From Streptomyces kronopolitis (lineage in GTDB: Bacteria; Actinomycetota; Actinomycetes; Streptomycetales; Streptomycetaceae), in NCBI RefSeq assembly GCF_014646275.1, contig NZ_BMND01000025.1:1-64000 (forward strand): a stretch of DNA of 64,000 bases. Direction: 5' to 3'. Below, piece after piece: positions 1 through 7,547 of this stretch. Each line of letters opens with the position of its first letter. Position 1 is the stretch's first letter. The notes beneath the pieces were generated by a model, which ran no database searches, was not told where the DNA came from, and saw only the letters and a list, made by a program, of their open reading frames with translations. The position numbers and the translations under genes were made by a program.

Positions 1-70
1 TGCCGCGCCTTTCGGCGTGTTCACTACTTTAGCGGAATTCCTCGCTGACGCATAATCACGTCACGGTTCG

Positions 71-90
71 AATTTCGGCATGCCGAAATT
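71..90. promoter_or_regulatory. Perfect 20-bp palindrome, candidate operator
   Basis: AATTTCGGCATGCCGAAATT is a perfect 20-bp inverted repeat in the non-coding stretch between the left edge of the window and the end of the MarR-type gene. It has no T-tract, so it is not a classical terminator. It could be a regulator binding site for a gene left of the window. Which regulator binds is unknown. Confidence 0.5.
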
Positions 91-216
91 GGTCCCGGTG
101 AGGGGCCGTGCAGTAGTGGTGTGCCGCGATGCGGCGGATGGCTGCCGCAGAAACCGTTCCGGCTCTGTGGCAACTCGGAGAACACTACGGATGGGGCAGG
201 ACCGTGTCAACTCGCG

Positions 217-777
217 TCAGTCAAGGTCACTCAGACGTCCATCGGCGTCCGGCTGGGCGTCCTCGACGCGGCGCAGCAGACGGGTCAGCACCTGCCCGAG
301 GAGGTGGCGCTCCGCACCGTTGAGGTCCTGGAGGAGGTCCTCCTCGAAGACCGATGCCAGGCGCATCGCCTCGAGCCACTTCTCGCGGCCCTCGTCGGTC
401 AGCTCGACGATGACGCGGACGCGGTTGGCCTCGTCGCGCTCCCGGGTGACCAGACCCTCGTTCGCCATGCGGTCGATGCGGTGGGTCATGGCGGCCGGCG
501 TGAGGCCGAGGCGCTTGGCGAGCTCGCCGGGACCCAGTTGATAGGGGGCTCCGGAGACGACGAGGGCCTTGAGGACCTCCCACTCGGCGTTGCTCAGGCC
601 CAGGGTGGCGGTCTGCCGCCCATAGGCGACGTTCATCCGCCGGTTGAGGCGCTGAAGTGCGGAGACGACCTGCTCCACCTGGGGGTCGAGGTCCTGGAAC
701 TCGCGCTGGTAGGCCGCGATCTGTTCCTCGAGGCTCGGCTCGGCAGCGTCGGCGGCCGCATCGGAGGGCTCAGGCAT
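217..777 (-). CDS. MarR family transcriptional regulator
   Basis: The 186-aa product has a MarR-type winged helix. A helical N-terminus (about residues 10-55) is followed by the recognition region around GPGELAKRLGLTPAAMTHRIDRM (given here as a region near residues 85-107) and the wing RERDEANRVRVIVELT. The start chosen is the ATG at 777. The frame stays open upstream, but that translation is atypical and crosses the likely operator. It is divergent from an MFS efflux gene, which fits a local regulator. In S. coelicolor the equivalent pair is, as I recall, SCO4122/SCO4121, where the MarR protein controls a multidrug efflux pump. Family is certain; the ligand is not visible. Confidence 0.9.
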   Translation of the reverse strand: MPEPSDAAADAAEPSLEEQIAAYQREFQDLDPQVEQVVSALQRLNRRMNVAYGRQTATLGLSNAEWEVLKALVVSGAPYQLGPGELAKRLGLTPAAMTHRIDRMANEGLVTRERDEANRVRVIVELTDEGREKWLEAMRLASVFEEDLLQDLNGAERHLLGQVLTRLLRRVEDAQPDADGRLSDLD

Positions 778-837
778 GCGGCGCAGTATGACATGGAAGT
801 CATTGGCGTTGAAGTTCTTCGGCGTGTACTCTTTAGC

Positions 838-860
838 TTCGAACTTTAGAGTTGAAGTCT
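838..860. promoter_or_regulatory. Candidate MarR operator in the divergent promoter
   Basis: AACTTTAGAGTT, followed directly by GAAGTCTT, is a near-palindrome in the 172-bp region between the divergent MarR and MFS genes. A second copy of the GAAGTTCTT-type half-site lies around 808-817. MarR proteins usually bind such AT-rich inverted repeats over divergent promoters. Inference only. Confidence 0.4.
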
Positions 861-949
861 TCAGGGTGTGACTGTCCGGTCCCGTCCTGTCGTCTGTCGC
901 AGCTCGCCGGTTCGTCCTTCTTATCCGTCTGATGACTTGACCTAGGTAG

Positions 950-2269
950 GTGAGTGTGACCACCGCGATGGGCGCCGCGTTGCGCCGGATCCAGCTCGGG
1001 AACGCGCTGAGCGCGTTCGGCAACGGCTTCACCGTTCCGTATCTGTACGTCTATGTGGCGAAGGTGCGGGATCTCGGCGCGAGTACGGCCGGGGTGGTGC
1101 TGGCGATGCTGGCGGTGGCCGCTCTCGTCGTCCTGCCGCTGACCGGCCGGGCCATCGACCGGCGCGGGCCGCTGCCGGTGGCCGTCGTCGGCACGGTCTC
1201 CGCTGCCGTCGGTGCCCTGGGGCTGGGCCTGTCCGCCACCGAACCGCTGGTCGTTGCGTCGGCCATCGCGCTCGGTGCCGGCATCGCGGTGATCCAGCCG
1301 GCGCTCGCGACGATGATCGTGTGGTGCTCGACGACGCTGACCCGGTCGCGGGCGTTCGCCACCCAGTTCTTCCTGAACAACCTGGGCCTGGGCGTCGGCG
1401 GACTGGTCGGCGGGCTGCTGGTGGACGAGTCGCACCCCGAGAGCTTCGTGCGGCTGTTCGCGATAGAGGCCGCGATGTTCCTGGTGCTCGGCGCGGCGGT
1501 GGCGAGCGTGCGGCTGCCGCGGTCGCCGAAGGTGGAGGACACCGTCCCCACCGAGGAGCGGGCCAAGGGCGCCTGGCGGGCGATGTTCGCCGACCGGCGG
1601 ATGGTGTGGCTGTGCGTGCTCGGCTTTGTGCTGTTCTTCGCCTGCTACGGGCAGTTCGAGTCGGGGCTGGCGGCGTATGCGACCGAGGTCACCCGGATCG
1701 CTCCGTCGAGCCTGGGTATCGCGCTGGCGGCCAATACGGCGGCGATCGTGGCGGCGCAGTTCGTGGTGCTCAAGCTGGTCGAGCGGCGGCGGCGCAGCCG
1801 GGTCATGGCGCTGGTCGGCATGGTCTGGACGGTGGCGTGGATAGCCGCCGGTCTGTCCGGGCTGGTGCACGGCGCGCAGGTGGTGGCCACCGCGCTGCTG
1901 ATCTCGACCTATGCGCTGTTCGGTATCGGTGAGTCGATGCTGTCGCCGACGGTGGCCCCGCTGGTGGCCGACCTGGCGCCGGCCTCCCTGATAGGCCAGT
2001 ACAACTCGGCGTTCGCCCTGGTCAAGCAGCTGGCGCTGGCGCTCGGCCCGGCGGTGGGTGCCTTGATGGTGGGGCGCGGCATGTATGTGTCGTACATCGT
2101 GATGCTGGTGGTGTGTGCGTTGGGAATCAGCGGGCTGTCGCTGTGGCTGGGCCGGATGCTGCGGCCGGGGCAGGACAATCCGCACCGTGCGGTGGCGGCG
2201 CTGCCGGCACCCCGTGCGGAGGTGCCGGGGCCGGTGGAGACCACCGGATCGGTGCCGGCGGCAGTGTGA
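950..2269 (+). CDS. MFS multidrug efflux transporter
   Basis: This 439-aa major facilitator protein has about 12 hydrophobic segments spread over its whole length. After the first pair comes the loop GRAIDRRGPLP, which resembles the MFS motif A. The N-terminus is short and cytoplasmic. GTG at 950 opens the frame, but GTG at 956 is also possible because AGGTAGG at 944-950 would then sit 5 nt upstream. It is divergent from the MarR gene. By recalled synteny it corresponds to S. coelicolor SCO4121, reported to export several drugs. Proton-coupled export at the plasma membrane is the likely role; substrates cannot be read from sequence. Confidence 0.88.
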   Translation: MSVTTAMGAALRRIQLGNALSAFGNGFTVPYLYVYVAKVRDLGASTAGVVLAMLAVAALVVLPLTGRAIDRRGPLPVAVVGTVSAAVGALGLGLSATEPLVVASAIALGAGIAVIQPALATMIVWCSTTLTRSRAFATQFFLNNLGLGVGGLVGGLLVDESHPESFVRLFAIEAAMFLVLGAAVASVRLPRSPKVEDTVPTEERAKGAWRAMFADRRMVWLCVLGFVLFFACYGQFESGLAAYATEVTRIAPSSLGIALAANTAAIVAAQFVVLKLVERRRRSRVMALVGMVWTVAWIAAGLSGLVHGAQVVATALLISTYALFGIGESMLSPTVAPLVADLAPASLIGQYNSAFALVKQLALALGPAVGALMVGRGMYVSYIVMLVVCALGISGLSLWLGRMLRPGQDNPHRAVAALPAPRAEVPGPVETTGSVPAAV

Positions 2270-2286
2270 GGTGAGAGCGGAGTGTT

Positions 2287-2320
2287 GGCGGGGCGGGGTG
2301 CTGAGGTGCCCCGCCCCGCC
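2287..2320. terminator. Bidirectional terminator between convergent genes
   Basis: GGCGGGGCGGGG / CCCCGCCCCGCC forms a perfect 12-bp stem with a 10-nt loop followed by TTT. It lies just after the MFS stop. A second hairpin (ATCCCCG...CGGGGAT, 2342-2368) sits at the end of the convergent phosphatase gene. Confidence 0.8.
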
Positions 2321-2367
2321 TTTCGCGTATCCGCCGCCGTAATCCCCGTCCCGGGCCGGGGCGGGGA

Positions 2368-4245
2368 TCAGCCGGCCGCCGGGCTCTGCGGCCGGCCGTG
2401 CGCCTGCGCGTGGGCCTGGCCGTGCGGCAGGGCGAATTCGCACCAGACGGCCTTGCCGCCGCCCGGGGTGCGGCGCGAGCCCCAGGACGAGGCGATGGTC
2501 GCGACGATGGAGATGCCCCGGCCGGCCTCGTCGACCGGCTCGGCGCGGCGGCGGCGCGGCAGATGGTCGTCCCCGTCGGTGACCTCCACGATCAGCCGGC
2601 GGTCCGTACGCCGCAGACGCAGCCGCATGGGCGGGGTGCCGTGCTGGAGGGAGTTGGCAACGAGTTCGCTGGCGGCCAGCACGCCGAGGTCGTGCAGCTC
2701 GGGGGAGAAACGCCAGGACGCGAGGACCCCGGAGGCGAAGGCGCGGGCGCGCGGGGCCGCTTCGACGCCGCCGTGGAGTTCGAGGGCGGCGTTGTGGAAC
2801 AGCTCGGCGTCGTGGCCGGTCCGCTCCGGGTGCTGGAGGACGAGGATGGCGACGTCGTCGTCGTGCGCGGCCGTGATGCCCAGGGAGCGCAGCAGGCGGT
2901 CGCAGACGATGTCGGGGGCGCCGGCCGCACCGGCGAAGGCGCGCTCCAGGGCCTCCACCCCCTCGTCGATGTCCTTGTCGCGGCGCTCGACCAGGCCGTC
3001 GGTGTAGAGGACGGCGCTGCCGCCGGGGCCGAGGGGGACGGAGCCCGAGGTGTGCAGCCAGCCGCCGGTGCCCAGCGGCGGGCCGGTGGGCTCGGCGGCG
3101 CGGCGGACCGTGCCGTCGGCGTCGCGGACGAGGATGGGCAGATGGCCGGCCGAGGAGTAGACCAGCCGGCCCTCGTTCGGATCGTGGACGGCGTAGACGC
3201 AGGTGGCGATCTGGCTGGCGTCGATCTCGGCGGCCAGGCCGTCGAGCAGCTGGATGACCTCGTGCGGCGGGAGGTCGAGGCGGGCGTAGGCGCGGACCGC
3301 GGTGCGCAGCTGGCCCATGACGGCCGCGGCGCGCACCCCGCGGCCCATCACGTCGCCGATGACCAGGGCGGTGCGGCCGGCTCCGAGGGTGATGACGTCG
3401 TACCAGTCGCCGCCGACCGCGGCCTCCGTGCCGCCGGGCTGGTAGGTGGCGGCCACCCGCAGGTCGTCGGGCTGCTCCAGTTCCTGGGGCAGGAGGGAGC
3501 GCTGGAGGGTGACCGCGGCCTCGCGCTGGCGGGCCTCGCTGGCGCGCAGCCGCTCGGCGGACTCGATCTGGTCGGTGACCTCCGCGCCGAAGACCAGCAC
3601 GCCCCTGCGCGGCGCGACACAGGCGACCTCGGGGTCGGGCGCCGGGCCGCTCGCGGCGACCTCGACCGGGGTGCAGGTGAAGGTGTAGTAGGCGTCGCGG
3701 GCGCGGTCGCCGCCCGTGCCGGCGGGGACCTTGCGGGATTTGACCGTCCGCGGCCTGCCGCTGCGCAGGACCTGGTCCATCAGGGGCAGCAGGCCCAGTT
3801 CGTCCAGCTCGGGGAGGGCCTCGCGGGCGGGGTGGCCGGCCGGGCGGGCGCCGAAGACGTGGGCGTAGGCGCCGTTGACGTAGGCGAGGCGGTGCTCGGG
3901 GCCGTAGACGACGGCGACGAGCGCGGGGATGGTGCCGAGGATCTCGTGGACGGACAGCGCGTCGACGGTGGGCGGCAGGGCCTCGGGGGTGAGCTCCCGG
4001 GAGGGCGCCGGATCGGCGTGCTCGGCGCGGGCGGCGGGGACCGAGCCGGTGGTGGCGCCCGTCGGCGGAGCCGGCGTGTCGTTCGCGCCCGCGGGCACGG
4101 CGGAGGACGCCGGGGCGGCGGCCGCACCGGGGGCGGGGCGGGGTGCGGCGCGGTCGGACCGGGCGGCGGCGCGCCGCTGTGTGCCGGGGAGTTTGGCGCT
4201 CCAGCGCGTGAAGATCACGGAGGGGTACCTCTTACTTCGCGTCAT
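2368..4245 (-). CDS. PAS-SpoIIE (PP2C) phosphatase with HATPase domain
   Basis: The 625-aa protein has a Pro/Ala-rich N-terminal linker and a PAS domain (about residues 90-190, containing YGPEHRLAYVNGAYAHVFG). A short coiled linker leads to a SpoIIE-type PP2C phosphatase (about 235-430; GGDWYDVI and VIGDVMGRG metal-binding motifs, SAGHLP, YTDGLVERR). A C-terminal HATPase/RsbW-like kinase domain follows (about 480-620; ELVANSLQHGTPP and GRGISIVA). This architecture is typical of Streptomyces partner-switching regulators that act on anti-anti-sigma factors. ATG at 4245 is chosen. GTG at 4218 with AAGAGG 9 nt upstream is an alternative, and the frame is open to 4392. It is convergent with the MFS gene. 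Confidence 0.88.
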   Translation of the reverse strand: MTRSKRYPSVIFTRWSAKLPGTQRRAAARSDRAAPRPAPGAAAAPASSAVPAGANDTPAPPTGATTGSVPAARAEHADPAPSRELTPEALPPTVDALSVHEILGTIPALVAVVYGPEHRLAYVNGAYAHVFGARPAGHPAREALPELDELGLLPLMDQVLRSGRPRTVKSRKVPAGTGGDRARDAYYTFTCTPVEVAASGPAPDPEVACVAPRRGVLVFGAEVTDQIESAERLRASEARQREAAVTLQRSLLPQELEQPDDLRVAATYQPGGTEAAVGGDWYDVITLGAGRTALVIGDVMGRGVRAAAVMGQLRTAVRAYARLDLPPHEVIQLLDGLAAEIDASQIATCVYAVHDPNEGRLVYSSAGHLPILVRDADGTVRRAAEPTGPPLGTGGWLHTSGSVPLGPGGSAVLYTDGLVERRDKDIDEGVEALERAFAGAAGAPDIVCDRLLRSLGITAAHDDDVAILVLQHPERTGHDAELFHNAALELHGGVEAAPRARAFASGVLASWRFSPELHDLGVLAASELVANSLQHGTPPMRLRLRRTDRRLIVEVTDGDDHLPRRRRAEPVDEAGRGISIVATIASSWGSRRTPGGGKAVWCEFALPHGQAHAQAHGRPQSPAAG

Positions 4246-4528
4246 CGCGCGGGATCGGGCCGTCGGCAGGGCGAAACCTCCCGGCCGGGGGCCGGAAGAG
4301 GGTCGGCTGGGGGCACTCTCGGCGCCCTCTTGCGGAATGCAGCAAACGTCCAGAATCCTCGTGATTGTCACTCTTTGCAGATACGAGCCCACCCATGGTC
4401 ACACGTCCAGTGTGGCCGACCGGACGGACATCCGTCAGGCGCCCGGGCACCCTGTGGAGTTCCGTACTCCGCCGCGACCGGTCCCTCCAGGGATGACGGC
4501 GGATCAACTCGTGTGGGCGTACGGCGCG

Positions 4529-5914
4529 TCAACTGGCCTCGTTGTGCCGACCCGTGCCGGCGGCGAGTTCGAATTCGGCGCGCGGGTTCTCCAGCGAGCC
4601 GAGCGAGACGATCTCACGTTTGAACAGCCCCGCGAGGGTCCATTCGGCGAGCACCCTGGCCTTGCGGTTGAAGGTGGGCACCCGGCTGAGGTGGTACGCG
4701 CGGTGCATGAACCACGCCGGGTAGCCCTTCACCTTGCGCCCGTAGAGGTGCGCGACGCCCTTGTGCAGTCCCAGGGACGCCACCGACCCGACGTACTTGT
4801 GCCGGTAGTCCGTGACCGGCCCGCCGCGCACCGCCGAGGCGATGTTCTCGGCGAGCACCTTGGCCTGGCGCAGGGCGTGCTGGGCGTTGGGCGCGCACAC
4901 CGGGCGCGGCCCGCCGGGCTCGGCCGGCTCGGCGGTCAGGTCCGGGACGGCGGCCGCGTCCCCGGCGGACCAGGCGTGCTCGACGCCGTCCACCCGGAGC
5001 GCGGGGGTGCACTGGAGACGGCCGTGGGCGGCCAGCGGCAGCTTGGTCGCGGCCAGGACGGGGTGCGGTTTGACGCCCGCGGTCCACACCAGGGTCCGGG
5101 TCGGGAAGCGGGAGCCGTCGCTGAGGACGGCGACCCGCTTCTCACAGGACTCCAGCCGGGTCTCCATCCGGACGTCGATGTTGCGGGCGCGCAGCTCACG
5201 CACGGCGTAGCGGCCCATCTCCGGCCCCACCTCGGGCAGGATGCGGTCGGTGGCCTCGACCAGGATCCACTTCATGTCCTCGGGCTTGATGTTGTGGTAG
5301 TAGCGGGCGGCGTAGCGGGCCATGTCCTCCAGTTCGGCCAGCGCCTCCACGCCCGCGTAGCCGCCGCCGACGAAGACGAAGGTCAGCGCGGCGTCGCGGA
5401 CCGCGGGGTCGCGGGTGGAGGAGGCGATGTCGAGCTGCCCGAGGACGTGGTTGCGCAGCCCGATGGCCTCTTCGACGGTCTTGAAGCCGATGCCGACCTC
5501 GGCCAGGCCCGGGACGGGCAGGGTGCGCGAGACCGAGCCGGGCGCGAGGACCAGCTCGTCATAGGGGACCTCGACCGCGTCGCCGCCGGTCTCCTCCGCG
5601 GCCAGGGTGGTGAGGGTGGCCCGGCGCTCGCCGTGGTCGATGGCGGTGACCTCGCCGATGACGACCCGGCACTGGGGCAGTACCCGGCGCAGCGGGACCA
5701 CGACATGGCGCGGGGAGATCGAGCCGGCCGCGGCCTCGGGCAGGAATGGCTGATAAGTCATGTAGGGATCCGGGTCGACCACCATCACCTCGACGGTCCC
5801 CTGCCGCAGCTCCTGCTTCAGCTTCCGCTGCAGCCGCAGGGCGGTGTACATCCCCACATAGCCACCGCCGACAACGAGAATGCGCGTCACGTTGTTCGAA
5901 GACACAGCCTTCAC
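4529..5914 (-). CDS. ndh: Type II NADH dehydrogenase (NDH-2), FAD-dependent
   Basis: This is a 461-aa pyridine nucleotide-disulfide oxidoreductase fold. The N-terminal dinucleotide motif GGGYVGMYTA binds FAD, a second Rossmann motif GGGYAGVEALAEL near residue 165 binds NADH, and SAGDAAAVPD is the C-terminal FAD-contact motif. It oxidises NADH and passes electrons to menaquinone at the inner face of the membrane without proton pumping. Start GTG at 5914 has GAGGAG 7 nt upstream; the longer open frame to 6055 has no support. It is divergent from the AtrA-like regulator, as in the S. coelicolor SCO4119/SCO4118 pair recalled from literature. Confidence 0.9.
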   Translation of the reverse strand: MKAVSSNNVTRILVVGGGYVGMYTALRLQRKLKQELRQGTVEVMVVDPDPYMTYQPFLPEAAAGSISPRHVVVPLRRVLPQCRVVIGEVTAIDHGERRATLTTLAAEETGGDAVEVPYDELVLAPGSVSRTLPVPGLAEVGIGFKTVEEAIGLRNHVLGQLDIASSTRDPAVRDAALTFVFVGGGYAGVEALAELEDMARYAARYYHNIKPEDMKWILVEATDRILPEVGPEMGRYAVRELRARNIDVRMETRLESCEKRVAVLSDGSRFPTRTLVWTAGVKPHPVLAATKLPLAAHGRLQCTPALRVDGVEHAWSAGDAAAVPDLTAEPAEPGGPRPVCAPNAQHALRQAKVLAENIASAVRGGPVTDYRHKYVGSVASLGLHKGVAHLYGRKVKGYPAWFMHRAYHLSRVPTFNRKARVLAEWTLAGLFKREIVSLGSLENPRAEFELAAGTGRHNEAS

Positions 5915-6235
5915 AGGGTTCTCCTCGCGGTGTCGAACAGGCCCGGGACGGCACCGACCGCGGAGGCCGGCCGGCGGCGCTCCACCCTCGGGAGCTGCGC
6001 CCCCGGAAAGGCACAGCACTGTTCCATGACGCCTCGCGGGAGCGCCTTTGTCCACAGGCCCGTCGAAATGTGTGACCGGGCGCCGCCCTGGGGATGGAAC
6101 GGCTCATTCCGCGCGAGCGCGGAGAGGTGCGCTGGTCAGAGGGTGGGGGACGGCGGAGCGGCAGAGGTGAAATCCGGGCGGATCACGCCGCTTGGGCCGA
6201 TCGGGGGTGCATTGTGCGGAACTCCCCCTTCATTC

Positions 6236-6309
6236 TTGACCCCGGCTCAACTATGTTCGTATCTCGTTGGGGTGCACCCTGTCATCGGTACGCCCTGACT
6301 GTCAGGGCG
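6236..6309. promoter_or_regulatory. Divergent promoter region with 19-bp palindrome
   Basis: The 435-bp region between ndh and the TetR gene holds a weak TTGACC (6236-6241)/TATCTC (6260-6265) promoter pair on the + strand. It also holds CGCCCTGACTGTCAGGGCG (6291-6309), a perfect inverted repeat with 9-bp arms about 40 bp before the TetR start. It is a plausible autoregulatory operator. Nothing else is evident in the gap. Confidence 0.5.
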
Positions 6310-6349
6310 GGGAGTCTCCGGGGGGAGACGACATTACCGGGGGATATCT

Positions 6350-7219
6350 ATGCACACGCAGGGCTCTCAATGGCCGACCACCGTCACGATGGCAGCTGCC
6401 TCGGACGGCGCCGGGAGCGGCGGCACGCACAGCAGAACCAACGAGAACGGCAACGGCACCGGCATGACCCACCGGGCCGCTGCGGGACCGGGCGGCCGGA
6501 GCACGCCGCTGCGGGTGGACGCACAGCGCAATCTGGAACACGTGCTGCGCGCCGCGCGCGAGGTGTTCGGCGAGCTGGGATACGGCGCGCCCATGGAGGA
6601 CGTGGCCCGGCGGGCCCGCGTGGGGGTCGGCACGGTCTACCGCCGCTTCCCCAGCAAGGACGTCCTCGTCCGCCGGATAGCGGAGGAGGAGACCGCGCGG
6701 CTGACGGACCAGGCGCGTACGGCGCTGGGCCAGGAGGACGATCCGTGGTCGGCGCTCTCGCGCTTCCTGCGGACCTCGGTGGCCTCGGGGGCCGGGCGGC
6801 TGCTGCCGCCGGGCATCCTGCGGGCGGACGCGGACACCGGCCGGCCCGCGCCGCCGTCGGTGCCCGGGGCGAACGAGCCGCGGCTGCCGGACGGCCTGAG
6901 CGAGGCGCGGGTGCCGCAGCAGCGGGTGGCGCCGGGCAGTGACGGGACGCCCGCCGCTCTCCGGCCGGCCGGTGAGCGCGAGGTCCCGGAGGGCGAACCG
7001 CCGGTGGCGGAGACGACCGGTGCCGACGCGCTGCTGGAGGTCGTCGGGCGGCTGGTCGAGCGCGCCAAGGCGGCCGGCGAGCTGCGCACGGATGTGACGG
7101 TCTCCGACGTCCTCTTAGTCATCGCCACGGGTGCACCGGCGCTGCCCGACCCCGGCCACCAGCAGGCCGCCTCCGCGCGGCTGCTGGAAATCCTGCTGGA
7201 GGGGCTGCGCTCGCGTTAA
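6350..7219 (+). CDS. atrA: AtrA-like TetR family regulator
   Basis: The 289-aa protein has a poorly ordered N-terminal tail of about 55 residues, then a TetR HTH (about 62-108; APMEDVARRARVGVGTVYRR). The C-terminal ligand domain is interrupted by a Pro/Gly-rich insertion (about 160-225). ATG at 6350 follows a GGGGG-type ribosome site. In S. coelicolor the gene beside the NADH dehydrogenase is atrA, the activator of actII-ORF4 and other antibiotic genes. The HTH and the neighbours match that assignment. The name rests on recalled synteny and HTH similarity; the targets in this organism are not visible. Confidence 0.75.
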   Translation: MHTQGSQWPTTVTMAAASDGAGSGGTHSRTNENGNGTGMTHRAAAGPGGRSTPLRVDAQRNLEHVLRAAREVFGELGYGAPMEDVARRARVGVGTVYRRFPSKDVLVRRIAEEETARLTDQARTALGQEDDPWSALSRFLRTSVASGAGRLLPPGILRADADTGRPAPPSVPGANEPRLPDGLSEARVPQQRVAPGSDGTPAALRPAGEREVPEGEPPVAETTGADALLEVVGRLVERAKAAGELRTDVTVSDVLLVIATGAPALPDPGHQQAASARLLEILLEGLRSR

Positions 7220-7233
7220 ACGCGGTGAGTTCC

Positions 7234-7249
7234 GGCGGCCGGGGCCGCC
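7234..7249 (+). terminator. GC hairpin after the TetR gene
   Basis: GGCGGCC-GG-GGCCGCC is a perfect 7-bp stem 15 nt past the stop. There is no T-tract. Apart from this hairpin, I see only presumed promoter sequence in the 328-bp gap to the next gene. Confidence 0.4.
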
Positions 7250-7547
7250 CGGTGGAACCCGTACGCCGGGTCCCCCGGGCGGGCCCGGCCGCGGAACGGT
7301 ACCGGCCGCCACGCCCCGTCTCCGCGCCCTCCAAGGCGCCGCGGGGTGCGCGCGGGATCGTCCGTACGGGGTCCGCGCGCGGTGTGCTCCGTCTGCGCAC
7401 GGTGGCTCGTACGGGTGAACGCCCGTGCGGTCGTCCGCCCTTGCTCCCCGGAGGAGTGGCGGGCGGGCGGAGCCCTCGGCCACCGGGGCGCGGTGTGGCA
7501 CGCTGGCGCGGTATTCGGGTGGGACGGCGGCTTCGGGAGCCTCGGCA

